From NCBI GenBank assembly GCA_900766055.1, contig CAAFTZ010000045.1, positions 1 through 26,325 of the forward strand: 26,325 nucleotides of DNA. Direction: 5' to 3'. This stretch comes from an uncultured Parasutterella sp. (GTDB taxonomy: Bacteria; Pseudomonadota; Gammaproteobacteria; Burkholderiales; Burkholderiaceae_F). Shown here one piece after another: positions 1-7,306 of the stretch. The stretch's first letter is position 1; every line of letters begins with the position of its first letter. The translations under genes were made by a program, and so were the position numbers. The notes under the pieces are model-generated. The model did no database searches and was not told the origin of the DNA. It saw only the letters and a program-made list of their open reading frames with translations.

Positions 1-61
1 ATGTAAAACTTCGTTTCTGCGTTTCCCGTTGCATTGCTGCCTCGAAAAACGGAGGCGAATT

Positions 62-163
62 ATGAATGCTTATTTTGGGCTTGTCAAGTCGGTAAGAATT
101 CAACTTTCTTTCAACAGCTTTTCCTATCTCGATAAAGATTTCAATGTCATGCACACATATTAG
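62..163 (+). CDS. possible 33-residue small protein, unknown
   Basis: An ATG at 62 opens 33 codons ending in TAG at 161-163. It is preceded by a good Shine-Dalgarno (GGAGG, about 7 bases before the ATG). The peptide begins MNAYFGLVKSV and shows no motif I recognise. It stops one base before the end of the convergent RloB-type gene. The ribosome site is the only real support; the left part of the window is cut, so it could also be the tail or a relic of something larger. Function unknown. Confidence 0.25.
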   Translation: MNAYFGLVKSVRIQLSFNSFSYLDKDFNVMHTY

Positions 164-1501
164 TCATTTTTGTTCCTTGCCAGCGGGCTCTTCTGGCGTT
201 GTCTTTAAGGAGATCTTTCCCTTGAGTTCCAGTAGGTAACTCAACCGGCCTTCCGCATTCTTTAAAAATTTGGCTTGATTTTCTTCGTACACTCTGTTCT
301 TGTTGTTATTTTGTGAAGCACGCTTGCTCTTAGCCAGCAAATAGCCTGCCCTCGCTTGTTCTACTTTATTCTGAGCCGCGGCTATTTTTTCTTCGATTGC
401 CAAAAGCTCAGTATTTTCGATGCTTAGAACTGCCGATACTTCTGAAGCGTCCTCTAAAGTTTTGCCGGCTATATCCGCAAGAGCTTTCAGCAACTCAGGA
501 AAACACGATCCTATTTGATTGGGGTCTTTATCGGAATTCTGGTACTGCACCATTGCAAATGGCAATTTCGAGTGGAGTTCTTCTACATAACCCAATCCAT
601 TCTTCTTGTAGCTAGGCCACTGTTTCATAAGGGCCTCCAAGCTCTCTTCAGGATCGAATAATTTGTAGTAAACCTGCTCAATAATTTCCTTTTCCATGCT
701 TTCAGAAACTTTGATCAGTTGAGTTTGTGTCGGGCCAGGAAAACGGACTGATGCAGTTAATCCGCATGGAAGTTTTAAAAAGTGCATCAAGAACCAAAGC
801 TCTATGCAAGGATTGGACCAGCAAAGACGAATTCTTCTGTTGCGTGAAGCTAGTTCGAAAGCTTCCCGGTAGGAAGGATGTCTATCCCGATCGAATACAC
901 ACCAGACTTCTCTTAATGTCCTTCCTTTTAATTCATCCAGCGCCAGAATTCTAGCTGCTTCCTTTACCATTTCAGCCGGTGAATTGCCTGATGGCTTGAT
1001 AATGGAGATCTTATTCAGCACACCAAGTCTTCTCGCATAGGCAGAAATGTAGTTTCCTTCCGTCTCGCCTTCGACCAAGAAACAAAGGTGATCGGGCGCA
1101 ACTTCCAATGTTTCTTTAGGACCCAGGGCGCGCTTCAATGACTCAACTAGGTCCGCGATGATTTCGGGACAGCCCCCCGTAGCTTTGCTAACGATTTCAA
1201 CCCTCAACCCTTCCCTGTACCGAAGAATAAATTCTTTGACTTCTGCTGCTTCAAGCTCGGTCTCCATTGTCCTAGTGAACACACTGATCTCTTCAAGTTC
1301 TTCCTTTGTCAATTCCAGGATAGGCTCAAACCTAGCCGGATAGACTGTGAAATCTACAGTAGCTGCCTTTTGATTGATTTTCGCTCGCTTGCCCTCGGGA
1401 CCAGCTTCGAAACGCACGATTTTGTACTTCAAGCCGTTCTTAGAGGCTAAGTATTTCAGTTCGCTCATGATGAAACACCGACAATAGTTTATTGATTTCA
1501 T
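164..1501 (-). CDS. RloB-like TOPRIM-type protein with long N-terminal extension
   Basis: The protein is about 445 residues. Its middle third carries the RloB family signature: FLVEGETEG (about residues 141-149), VWCVFDRDRH (199-208, the acidic D-x-D pair of a TOPRIM-like fold) and SNPCIELWFLMHF (229-241). RloB proteins occur beside RloA ATPases or inside restriction-modification loci and are linked to phage defence; the biochemical activity is not settled. Usual RloB proteins are roughly 200 residues. Here about 135 residues of unassigned, acidic sequence precede the core, and a charged helical region (about 360-435) follows. No rloA is next to it on the visible side. Start: a strong AGGAGG at 1505-1510 lies 3 bases before the ATG at 1501; an in-frame ATG at 1468 (MSELKYL) is the alternative, with a poorer ribosome site. 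An accessory, probably horizontally acquired gene (inference). Confidence 0.75.
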   Translation of the reverse strand: MKSINYCRCFIMSELKYLASKNGLKYKIVRFEAGPEGKRAKINQKAATVDFTVYPARFEPILELTKEELEEISVFTRTMETELEAAEVKEFILRYREGLRVEIVSKATGGCPEIIADLVESLKRALGPKETLEVAPDHLCFLVEGETEGNYISAYARRLGVLNKISIIKPSGNSPAEMVKEAARILALDELKGRTLREVWCVFDRDRHPSYREAFELASRNRRIRLCWSNPCIELWFLMHFLKLPCGLTASVRFPGPTQTQLIKVSESMEKEIIEQVYYKLFDPEESLEALMKQWPSYKKNGLGYVEELHSKLPFAMVQYQNSDKDPNQIGSCFPELLKALADIAGKTLEDASEVSAVLSIENTELLAIEEKIAAAQNKVEQARAGYLLAKSKRASQNNNKNRVYEENQAKFLKNAEGRLSYLLELKGKISLKTTPEEPAGKEQK

Positions 1502-1690
1502 CGTCCTCCTAAGTACGTCAGATGATGTCTTACGTCCTAAAACAGCAAATAACAAATCAGACTTTTGTAGGCTTCAGTCAAACGACATGTTCGCGGTGCA
1601 CTGTTCTTTTGTTCGATTCAAAATCCAGGAGTAATACAATCAAGTGATAATTCAGATGTTCGGCATTGGCTGAGCACACTTTTTGAATTG

Positions 1691-2320
1691 ATGCGAATGA
1701 GTTACGAAACAAAAAACGAAATCAGCGGGATTCTCTTGGCAGGCGGAAAGGCCAGCAGGATGGGAGGCGTAAACAAAGGAGCCCAGCTTCTTGGAGGTCG
1801 AACGCTTGCAGACTTGGTCATTGAACGGATGCAGCCCCAAGTTAATTCCATATTCATTAGCTCCAATGACTTTGCGGCCGAATTTGATTCTTACGGTTAC
1901 CCTGTGTTCAAGGATGTTCGTCAGGATTATCCGGGCCCCTTAGCCGGAATCGAAACTATCTTAAAACAGGACTTAGGCGGTCCTTGGTATTTCGTCTCAC
2001 CGACGGATACCCCGTTTCTACCGAGAAATCTGGCCGGACTTCTGCATAAGACAGCGAAAGAGAAACAGGCACTCTGTGTTTTTCCGACTCACAAAAGTAA
2101 AAAGGAACCTCTGCACTGCCTGCTTCATAAAGATGTCCTGCCTTCGCTAACCTCATTCTTAGATTCAAATAAACGGAGCGTTCTGGGATTCCTAGAGCAT
2201 CTTGGTGCACTCGAATTGGAATGTGAAATCGATGAAGGCGATTTCATGAATCTCAACACGCTCGAAGAGCTGGAACTATTAAACAAAACGTTAGAACAGG
2301 AGCTTTCCGATGGAAGTTAA
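1691..2320 (+). CDS. mobA: molybdenum cofactor guanylyltransferase MobA
   Basis: MobA transfers GMP from GTP to molybdopterin-Mo to make the bis-MGD cofactor used by DMSO-reductase family enzymes, in the cytoplasm. The nucleotide-binding loop is seen as GILLAGGKASRMGG near the N-terminus, followed by PGPLAGI and SPTDTPFLP (the acidic metal-binding stretch), in the family order. Length (about 209 residues) is normal for MobA. There is no clear Shine-Dalgarno; TTG 1688, ATG 1691 and ATG 1697 are all possible and ATG 1691 was chosen. The stop overlaps the moeA start by 11 bases, so the two are translationally coupled and share a pathway. Confidence 0.92.
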   Translation: MRMSYETKNEISGILLAGGKASRMGGVNKGAQLLGGRTLADLVIERMQPQVNSIFISSNDFAAEFDSYGYPVFKDVRQDYPGPLAGIETILKQDLGGPWYFVSPTDTPFLPRNLAGLLHKTAKEKQALCVFPTHKSKKEPLHCLLHKDVLPSLTSFLDSNKRSVLGFLEHLGALELECEIDEGDFMNLNTLEELELLNKTLEQELSDGS

Positions 2321-3521
2321 AACCTACACGCAGACACTCGAATTTCTGCGTTCTTATATCGAGCCTGTGGCTTCAACAGCAGAAAAGACGATTTCCGAAG
2401 CGCTTGGGTTTGTATTAGCTGAAGATCTTCACTCACCCATCGACCTTCCGCTTTTTAATAACTCAGCGATGGACGGCTGGGCTTTTGGTTCGGAAGACAT
2501 CAAGCCTGAAGGTTTTACGTTAAAAGAGGTCGGATCCTCTTTTGCCGGTCATCCTTACCCGAAAAAGCTGCAGTCAGGTGAATGCGTCCGTATTATGACC
2601 GGCGGAGAAGTACCGGAAGGAGCGGACACCGTCGTCAAACAGGAGATTGTGAAGGCCGACGATAAAGAAATTACTTTCCCGTCGGAAGTAAGGGCTGGTG
2701 ACAATGTCCGCCGAAAAGGAGAAGAGATCAGGAGCGGTGACGTTTGCATGACGAAGGGAACGCTGCTCCATGCGCCGGAAATAAATTTCCTTGCTGCGCT
2801 CGGTATCCACAAAGTAACGATTTTCAAAAAGGTTAAGGTGGGTTTTTTCTCCACCGGCGACGAACTTCAAAGCATCGATCAGCCGCTTGCTCGGGGAAAA
2901 ATTTACGATTCGAACCGTTACTGCATCGGAGCGATATTAAGAGAAAAAGGCTTTGAGATCATCGATTACGGTGTTATCAAAGATAATCCTGAAGCCTTGA
3001 AAGAATGTCTTTTAAGAGCTTCTCAAGAGTGCGATGCTGTGATTACCTCAGGCGGAGTCTCCGTTGGAGAAGCCGATTTCACAAGAAAAGTCGTCTTAGA
3101 GATCGGAGAATTGATATCTTGGCATTGCCTGATTAAACCGGGTAAGCCATTGGCCGTCGGAAAAATCGGAAAAGCATATTTCTTCGGACTCCCGGGAAAT
3201 CCCACCGCCGCTCAAGTCACTTTCTATGCCATTGTCTCCATTGCCCTGGCGTTGCTCTCTGGTCAGAAGAATCCTAAGCTGATCTACGCTTTAGCTACGG
3301 CAAAAGGCAAGTTTAAGAAAAGTTTGGGTTATACGGATTTCCAAAGAGGTCTGCTGACAATGCAAGACGGCCAAGTGACGGTAACGCCGGCGGGCTCACA
3401 AAAGACGGGCGCCTTAAAGTCCATGGTAAAAGCCAACTGCTTTATTTATCTGGCCGATGATCAGGCTGCGCCCGAAGACGGAGAACTTATCCCTGTCGTT
3501 CCTTTTTGGGGGGCTTGTTAG
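2310..3521 (+). CDS. moeA: molybdopterin molybdenumtransferase MoeA
   Basis: MoeA inserts molybdate into adenylylated molybdopterin, the step after MogA, which is also encoded in this window (20914-22182). The family motifs are all present and in order: NNSAMDGWA, RIMTGGEVPEGADTV, GDNVRRKGEEI, FFSTGDEL, GKIYDSNRY, TSGGVSVGEADF, KPGKPLAVG and FFGLPGNPTA. The length of 403 residues is normal. The start ATG lies inside the end of mobA with an AGGAGC-type ribosome site in the mobA coding sequence. The 3' end overlaps the convergent metallophosphoesterase gene by 35 bases. Confidence 0.95.
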   Translation: MEVKTYTQTLEFLRSYIEPVASTAEKTISEALGFVLAEDLHSPIDLPLFNNSAMDGWAFGSEDIKPEGFTLKEVGSSFAGHPYPKKLQSGECVRIMTGGEVPEGADTVVKQEIVKADDKEITFPSEVRAGDNVRRKGEEIRSGDVCMTKGTLLHAPEINFLAALGIHKVTIFKKVKVGFFSTGDELQSIDQPLARGKIYDSNRYCIGAILREKGFEIIDYGVIKDNPEALKECLLRASQECDAVITSGGVSVGEADFTRKVVLEIGELISWHCLIKPGKPLAVGKIGKAYFFGLPGNPTAAQVTFYAIVSIALALLSGQKNPKLIYALATAKGKFKKSLGYTDFQRGLLTMQDGQVTVTPAGSQKTGALKSMVKANCFIYLADDQAAPEDGELIPVVPFWGAC

Positions 3522-4323
3522 ACCATCCCTTTCTTGAAAACCGATTGAATCGATTGAGACGCCGGAACTTAGAAGCCGGCGTTCTTCTTATCTGAGCTCT
3601 CACCGGAGAGGGTACAGACTGCACTTTTGCTTCGAGCTCGCGCGGATCAACCTGTGCAGGAACAATAACGTTTCCTTCCAAATCAATGATTCCGCGAAGT
3701 CCGATTCCGCGTGCGCAGAGTCCGTTACACGGGCAATAGCGCTTGCTTTCGTGCTGATGGGCGTGAAAGATAATTTTGCAGCCCATTTTCATAGCAAGAT
3801 CGTCCAATGCTTTGAAGCCTTTCGGATGCATCGAGGGGGCTTCATGCGTAATCAGGATATCAGCCTTGCATTCCTTGAGTTTTTCATAAACGCTTTGGAA
3901 AATCGTCGAACGGTGTCTGCGGGGAAGACCTCCGCGCCACATTCCGCTCTTACCGATCTTTCGGATGAAAAGACTTGGAGAAGCATAAAGCGGCATTGCA
4001 GGAGGCATCCAAATTTGACCTCGGAATACGCCGCCCAAACCGGCTACCTTTACGCCGCAAACGTCCTGAACTCTGCCGTGGAGATTATGTTTAGCGAAAG
4101 AAGACCTCCAAAGACGGTCATAAATAAGGTCTGAGTCAGTGTCGTGATTGCCCGGAATCCAGTAAATCTTGGTTCCCTTAACACCTTTAAAAATCTCATC
4201 CAAGGAATGAGACGGCGTCAGATCGCCGAGAATCAGGACCGCATCCGGATGCCACTGGTCTATGGCGCTTAGGATGTGGTCAAACTCTCCGTGCGGATCA
4301 CCGCATAGAAAAACCTTACTCAT
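3487..4323 (-). CDS. metallophosphoesterase (calcineurin-like)
   Basis: This 278-residue protein has the calcineurin-like metal-binding motifs in order: GDPHG (8-12), GDL (33-35), GNHD (58-61), THEAP (about 159-163) and HAHQH (about 188-192). It should be a cytoplasmic dinuclear-metal phosphoesterase; the substrate cannot be told from sequence. About 70 C-terminal residues are rich in Arg, Lys and Pro (RRLNRFNRFSRK and similar) and look like an unstructured basic tail; the last part is encoded over the moeA 3' end and its putative terminator. The start ATG 4323 has a GGAGG ribosome site 5 bases upstream. The 5' leader is folded (see the 4340-4387 entry). Confidence 0.85.
   Translation of the reverse strand: MSKVFLCGDPHGEFDHILSAIDQWHPDAVLILGDLTPSHSLDEIFKGVKGTKIYWIPGNHDTDSDLIYDRLWRSSFAKHNLHGRVQDVCGVKVAGLGGVFRGQIWMPPAMPLYASPSLFIRKIGKSGMWRGGLPRRHRSTIFQSVYEKLKECKADILITHEAPSMHPKGFKALDDLAMKMGCKIIFHAHQHESKRYCPCNGLCARGIGLRGIIDLEGNVIVPAQVDPRELEAKVQSVPSPVRAQIRRTPASKFRRLNRFNRFSRKGWSNKPPKKERQG
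3559..3589 (+). terminator. candidate moeA terminator inside the opposing gene
   Basis: A perfect 7-bp stem (ACGCCGG at 3559-3565 with CCGGCGT at 3576-3582) is followed by a T-rich tail (TTCTTCTT), 38 bases after the moeA stop. The tail is interrupted by C, so efficiency is uncertain. It lies within the C-terminal coding part of the convergent phosphoesterase. Confidence 0.4.
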
Positions 4324-4339
4324 TCATGCCTCCGTTGGT

Positions 4340-4387
4340 AACGAAGGCAGAGTTCGCCCGACTTCTCGCCGGACGAAAAACTTCGTT
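4340..4387 (-). promoter_or_regulatory. two-tier hairpin in the 5' leader of the metallophosphoesterase
   Basis: An outer 7-bp pair (AACGAAG at 4340-4346 with CTTCGTT at 4381-4387) encloses an inner 8-bp stem (CGCCCGAC 4355-4362 with GCCGGACG 4368-4375; two wobble pairs in the minus-strand RNA) with a 5-base loop. It ends 17 bases before the start codon, next to the GGAGG ribosome site. No run of T follows, so it is not an intrinsic terminator. Function unknown. Confidence 0.4.
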
Positions 4388-4660
4388 CTTTGTGTCCATC
4401 AATACAAGCCGGCCTTCTTTTTACTTATAAGGGACTGGGTTAGAAGACCTGGCTCCCCGTCTGTTCTGTTACTCGGAGAATAACACTATTTAGCGCCGTC
4501 TAAAAATTAAACCGACTCTCCCCACAAATTTGGGCATAAAAACTGACAAAAGAAACACAAATCGCACAATTTTTCTAAAAAGAGAAGCACTGCGCGTTAT
4601 CAGCCTCGGGATACCTGACTAAAAATTCGGATTCCGGCGTCAAGACCGAACAAAGATCTT
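4388..4660. other. intergenic stretch without identified features
   Basis: Between the phosphoesterase leader and the lolA stop, AT-rich DNA. I looked for tRNA arms, 4.5S RNA core sequence, terminators with T-runs and short ORFs with ribosome sites on both strands and found nothing convincing. It presumably holds the promoter of the phosphoesterase. Confidence 0.5.
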
Positions 4661-5278
4661 TCACTTGACTTCGATCACGTCCGCACCTTTAGGAGCCGTG
4701 AATTTAAAAGTCTCGGGGCTTAACTGAACATCAGTCTTAAGATCGGAAATCGTGAGGTTTGTCTTCTCGCCCATCGATCCGACAAAAATGAGTTTTTCCA
4801 GTTTTTCAGACTTAAATCCGAAAGAAACTGAGCTCACCGACGCGTCCTTGACTTTAGGCGTTAGCGTGATCCAGATATATCCGTCTTCTTGCTTGGGTTG
4901 TGTCGCATTCCAATCTTTTTTGTAGGACTGAGTTCCGAATAAGATAGAGGCAGGACTCTTAGGAATGGCTCCTTTAGCCGACCGAACGGTCACTTGGTTT
5001 AAATCTTCATCCCAAATATAGATTCGGCTTCCGTCGCAAAGCATCTTCTGAGGATACGGGCTGGTATAAGTCCAAACAAATTTTCCAGGCCGAGAAAATG
5101 AGAACGTTCCTTTCTGTAATTCTTCTGCGGGTTTTCCGTCCTTTTGAAATGTTTGCTGCTCAAAAGCACCTGATGCCTGTTTTGTCTCATTCAAAAAATT
5201 ATTTAAGAGATCCGACGGCTGAGAAAAAACAACGAACGGAAATAAACCGGTAATGGCTAAAATTGCTGCTTTTTTCAT
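4661..5278 (-). CDS. lolA: outer-membrane lipoprotein carrier protein LolA
   Basis: LolA is the periplasmic chaperone that carries lipoproteins from the LolCDE complex to LolB at the outer membrane. The 205-residue protein starts with a classic signal peptide (MKKAAILAITGLFPFVVFS, cleavage likely before QPSD). The mature part has the family pattern: ASGAFEQQTF, GTFSFSRPGKFVWTY, YPQKMLCDGSRIYIWDEDLNQV, and a C-terminal FTAPKGADVI. The start at 5278 was chosen over an upstream in-frame codon (5326) because it opens the signal peptide and has a GAGGAA ribosome site about 10 bases upstream. In many Burkholderiales lolA follows ftsK directly; here a pyrimidine module lies between them. Confidence 0.9.
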   Translation of the reverse strand: MKKAAILAITGLFPFVVFSQPSDLLNNFLNETKQASGAFEQQTFQKDGKPAEELQKGTFSFSRPGKFVWTYTSPYPQKMLCDGSRIYIWDEDLNQVTVRSAKGAIPKSPASILFGTQSYKKDWNATQPKQEDGYIWITLTPKVKDASVSSVSFGFKSEKLEKLIFVGSMGEKTNLTISDLKTDVQLSPETFKFTAPKGADVIEVK

Positions 5279-5434
5279 GAAACGTTTCTTCCTCGTTCTA
5301 ACAAAAAGAAAGTTAGGTCTGACCAATCATAAATGATGATTAGTAGTTTTACTAAGACTAGTGTTTTTCTGCAAATATTGTTTGCGATTTGTCCGTTCTC
5401 CTAAGCTTTCAATCAAAAAATCCAAACTTATTTT

Positions 5435-5443
5435 TGCTATGCT
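5435..5443 (+). promoter_or_regulatory. extended -10 promoter of the pyrimidine leader
   Basis: TGC-TATGCT forms an extended -10 element (TGn plus a -10 box at 5438-5443). No good -35 is visible, as expected of an extended -10 promoter. Transcription would start near 5450, almost on the leader-peptide ATG at 5452, giving a nearly leaderless message. Inferred from sequence only. Confidence 0.45.
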
Positions 5444-5451
5444 CCTTGCTC

Positions 5452-5583
5452 ATGAAAACACGAACAATCCAAATTCAAGAAGAAAAACTTCTGTCTTTTT
5501 GGAGGGCTTTGCGCAAGCCCAAAATAACTGTTTTCTTCAACGGCCTTCCCAATTTCGGGAGGCCGTTTTTTTACAGGAATTGA
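5452..5583 (+). CDS. 43-residue leader peptide of the pyrimidine attenuator
   Basis: ATG 5452 to TGA 5581-5583 gives a 43-residue peptide starting MKTRTIQIQEEKLLSFW. Its reading frame runs through the pause hairpin, the U-rich pause tract and the entire terminator hairpin, and its stop is one base before the next ATG (5585). This is the architecture of E. coli pyrL, the 44-residue leader of pyrBI: a ribosome following RNA polymerase closely, when low UTP slows it, prevents the terminator from folding. The sequence of the peptide is not conserved with pyrL and probably does not matter. The frame is open upstream to a TTG at 5389, but the promoter position favours 5452. Confidence 0.6.
   Translation: MKTRTIQIQEEKLLSFWRALRKPKITVFFNGLPNFGRPFFYRN
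5504..5520 (+). promoter_or_regulatory. RNA polymerase pause hairpin and U-rich tract of the attenuator
   Basis: A perfect 6-bp stem with 5-base loop (GGGCTT-TGCGC-AAGCCC) lies 19 bases before the terminator stem. It is followed by a U-rich stretch (TTTTCTTC at 5531-5538) where low UTP would slow transcription, as described for the pyrBI leader. Confidence 0.55.
5540..5572 (+). terminator. attenuator terminator before the amidohydrolase-pyrE genes
   Basis: A 10-bp stem (ACGGCCTTCCC at 5540-5550, with one bulged T, against GGGAGGCCGT at 5557-5566; 6-base loop) is followed by seven T. It ends 12 bases before the amidohydrolase ATG, so it can only serve as a regulated stop for the genes that follow, not as the end of an upstream plus-strand gene, of which there is none. 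Confidence 0.85.
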
Positions 5584-5584
5584 A

Positions 5585-6607
5585 ATGAACTTGGAAACTC
5601 CTCTTACTATTCGCTCGATGATTGAACCGGTCATCAAAAGGAACGGCGGATGGGTGAATACCCATGCTCATGCAGACCGTTCCTTTACGCTGAGTCCGGA
5701 TGTGCTGCACATGAGAAAGACTTGCACGCTGCAGCAGAAATGGGATGCACTGGATAAGCTAAAGTCAGAATCCACTGAAGAGGACTTCTACAGAAGATTT
5801 TGTCAATTCTTCGAGCTCATGATTTCTCAAGGCGTCACTGCCGTCGGTACCTTCGTGGACATCGACCCGCAGAGCAGAGACCGCGCCATCAAAGCGGGCG
5901 TTCGAGCAAGAGAGCATTACGCAGATCAGCTGACTGTTAAATTCGCTAATCAGACACTCAAGGGTGTTATCGATCCTGAGGCCAGACAATGGTTTGATAT
6001 CGGCTCCGAAATGGTCGACATCATCGGTGCCCTTCCGAAACGGGATGAAAAGGACTACGGAAAAGGCTCCGAAGCTTTTGACATTATTTTGAGCACTGCA
6101 AAACGCCTCAATAAGATGGTTCACGTTCACGTCGACCAATTCAATGAATCGCTTGAATATGAAACCGAAGAACTGTGCGCTAAAACCATTGAACACGGTA
6201 TGCAGGGCAAAGTTGTGGCCATTCACGGTATTTCCATCGCTGCTCACTCCAGAATGTATCGCCGCCGCTTGTACGATCTGATGAAAAAAGCCGACGTCAT
6301 GATGATCGCCTGCCCTACTGCTTGGATTGACACACCGCGTTCGGAAAGTATCGGCCCTGTCCATAACTCGATGACTCCTGTCGATGAGCTCGATCCTGCC
6401 GGCATCACGGTTGCCTTAGGTACGGATAACGTCTGCGACGCCATGGTGCCTTGGAACGGCGGCGATATGTGGCACGAACTTATGACGCTTGCGACCGGCT
6501 GCCGTTATGACGAAATGGAAGCCCTGGCAAAGATTGCAACGGTCAACGGACGCCGAGTCCTCGGTCTGCCACCGCTGGAAAACACCGACTTCTCTATCCA
6601 AATCTAG
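5585..6607 (+). CDS. cytosine deaminase-like amidohydrolase
   Basis: A 340-residue TIM-barrel amidohydrolase most like the CodA branch. Metal ligands are visible as THAH (H27, H29), H182 in VHVHVDQ, H214 in VAIHG and D281 in LGTDN. In E. coli CodA the third motif reads H-C-D-E and the Glu is the proton shuttle; here it reads H-V-D-Q (Q185). Compared with CodA (about 427 residues) it starts almost at the metal motif and ends just after the last barrel helix, so both halves of the usual beta-sandwich domain are missing. It is not PyrC-like: no carboxylated-lysine motif. It is the first gene behind a pyrimidine-type attenuator and is followed at once by pyrE, so a role in pyrimidine base salvage or breakdown is likely. 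Substrate unknown. The AGGAA ribosome site lies between terminator and ATG. Confidence 0.8.
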   Translation: MNLETPLTIRSMIEPVIKRNGGWVNTHAHADRSFTLSPDVLHMRKTCTLQQKWDALDKLKSESTEEDFYRRFCQFFELMISQGVTAVGTFVDIDPQSRDRAIKAGVRAREHYADQLTVKFANQTLKGVIDPEARQWFDIGSEMVDIIGALPKRDEKDYGKGSEAFDIILSTAKRLNKMVHVHVDQFNESLEYETEELCAKTIEHGMQGKVVAIHGISIAAHSRMYRRRLYDLMKKADVMMIACPTAWIDTPRSESIGPVHNSMTPVDELDPAGITVALGTDNVCDAMVPWNGGDMWHELMTLATGCRYDEMEALAKIATVNGRRVLGLPPLENTDFSIQI

Positions 6608-6618
6608 GAGTGCCAGCA

Positions 6619-7293
6619 ATGCCTACTTCTTTTATCGCTCAAGATATCATGGCTGAACACCTCCTCAGCCATAACGCTATCGTATTTCTCAAAGACAAGC
6701 CTATGCGTCTTCGCTCTGGTCTGGTCACTCCGATTTACGTTGATAACCGTATCCTTCCTTCTTATCCCGAAGCCTGGAGAGATATTGTTGAAACGATGGC
6801 ATCCCGCATCGTTGAACTGAAGCTAGACTTTGACGTCATCGCCGGCGTTGAAGGCGCCGGAACTTCTCACGGCGCCGCCCTGGCTTATCGCCTCGGCATT
6901 CCGTTCGTCACGGTGCGCCGCGCTACCAAGAGTTACGGCAACCTCAGCCGAATCGACGGTATCGACGTCAAGGGCAAAAAAGTTCTCATCATTGAGGACC
7001 ATCTTTCTACCGGTCTTTCTTTATTGGATGCAGCCAAAGTACTTCGTGAAGCCGGCGCCATCGTAGAAGCCTGCTTTGCAATCACTAACTTTGATATGCC
7101 GGAGACGATGAGAAACTTTGAAAAGCATCACATCACCGCTTATCAGCTTCTTCCTTTTGCGTTCATTGTTGAAAAAGCCGAAAAATTAGGCCTTATCGAC
7201 GCAAACGAGAAAGAACAAATCGATGCTTGGCTCGATACGCCTTGGACATGGGCAGCAGAGCGCGGTTTGTTTGCTCAGGCTTCGGAAAACTAA
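6619..7293 (+). CDS. pyrE: orotate phosphoribosyltransferase PyrE
   Basis: PyrE joins orotate to PRPP to give OMP in de novo UMP synthesis (cytoplasm). The 224-residue protein shows the OPRT substrate motif RLRSGLVTPIYVDNR near residues 30-44, the loop VRRATKSYGN and the PRPP-binding motif VLIIEDHLSTG (about 122-132). The usual form of that motif is IIDDVxTAG; the His is unusual but the two acidic residues are kept. ATG 6619 was chosen over an upstream in-frame GTG (6610) because AGGAG (6606-6610) sits 8 bases before it. The gene starts 11 bases after the amidohydrolase stop and shares its attenuator. Confidence 0.92.
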   Translation: MPTSFIAQDIMAEHLLSHNAIVFLKDKPMRLRSGLVTPIYVDNRILPSYPEAWRDIVETMASRIVELKLDFDVIAGVEGAGTSHGAALAYRLGIPFVTVRRATKSYGNLSRIDGIDVKGKKVLIIEDHLSTGLSLLDAAKVLREAGAIVEACFAITNFDMPETMRNFEKHHITAYQLLPFAFIVEKAEKLGLIDANEKEQIDAWLDTPWTWAAERGLFAQASEN

Positions 7294-7306
7294 TCGATTA
7301 TCACTA

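Noticed and set aside
1607..1630. tRNA T-arm look-alike (TTTTG-TTCGATT-CAAAA followed by TCCAGGA), which could mark an integration site beside the RloB gene
   Set aside because: No matching 5' acceptor strand, D-arm or anticodon arm upstream, no CCA, and no second copy as a direct repeat elsewhere in the window. Probably chance.
4388..4660. Possible small RNA or tRNA in the gap before lolA
   Set aside because: No consistent cloverleaf, no 4.5S RNA core, no terminator with T-run on either strand.
5585..6607. Dihydroorotase (PyrC) as identity of the amidohydrolase, suggested by the pyrE neighbour
   Set aside because: No carboxylated-lysine motif and no PyrC-type DxHxHLR start; the residues around the later His and Asp ligands follow the CodA branch.
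6610..6618. GTG at 6610 as the pyrE start
   Set aside because: The only good ribosome site (AGGAG, 6606-6610) overlaps that codon and is correctly placed for ATG 6619.
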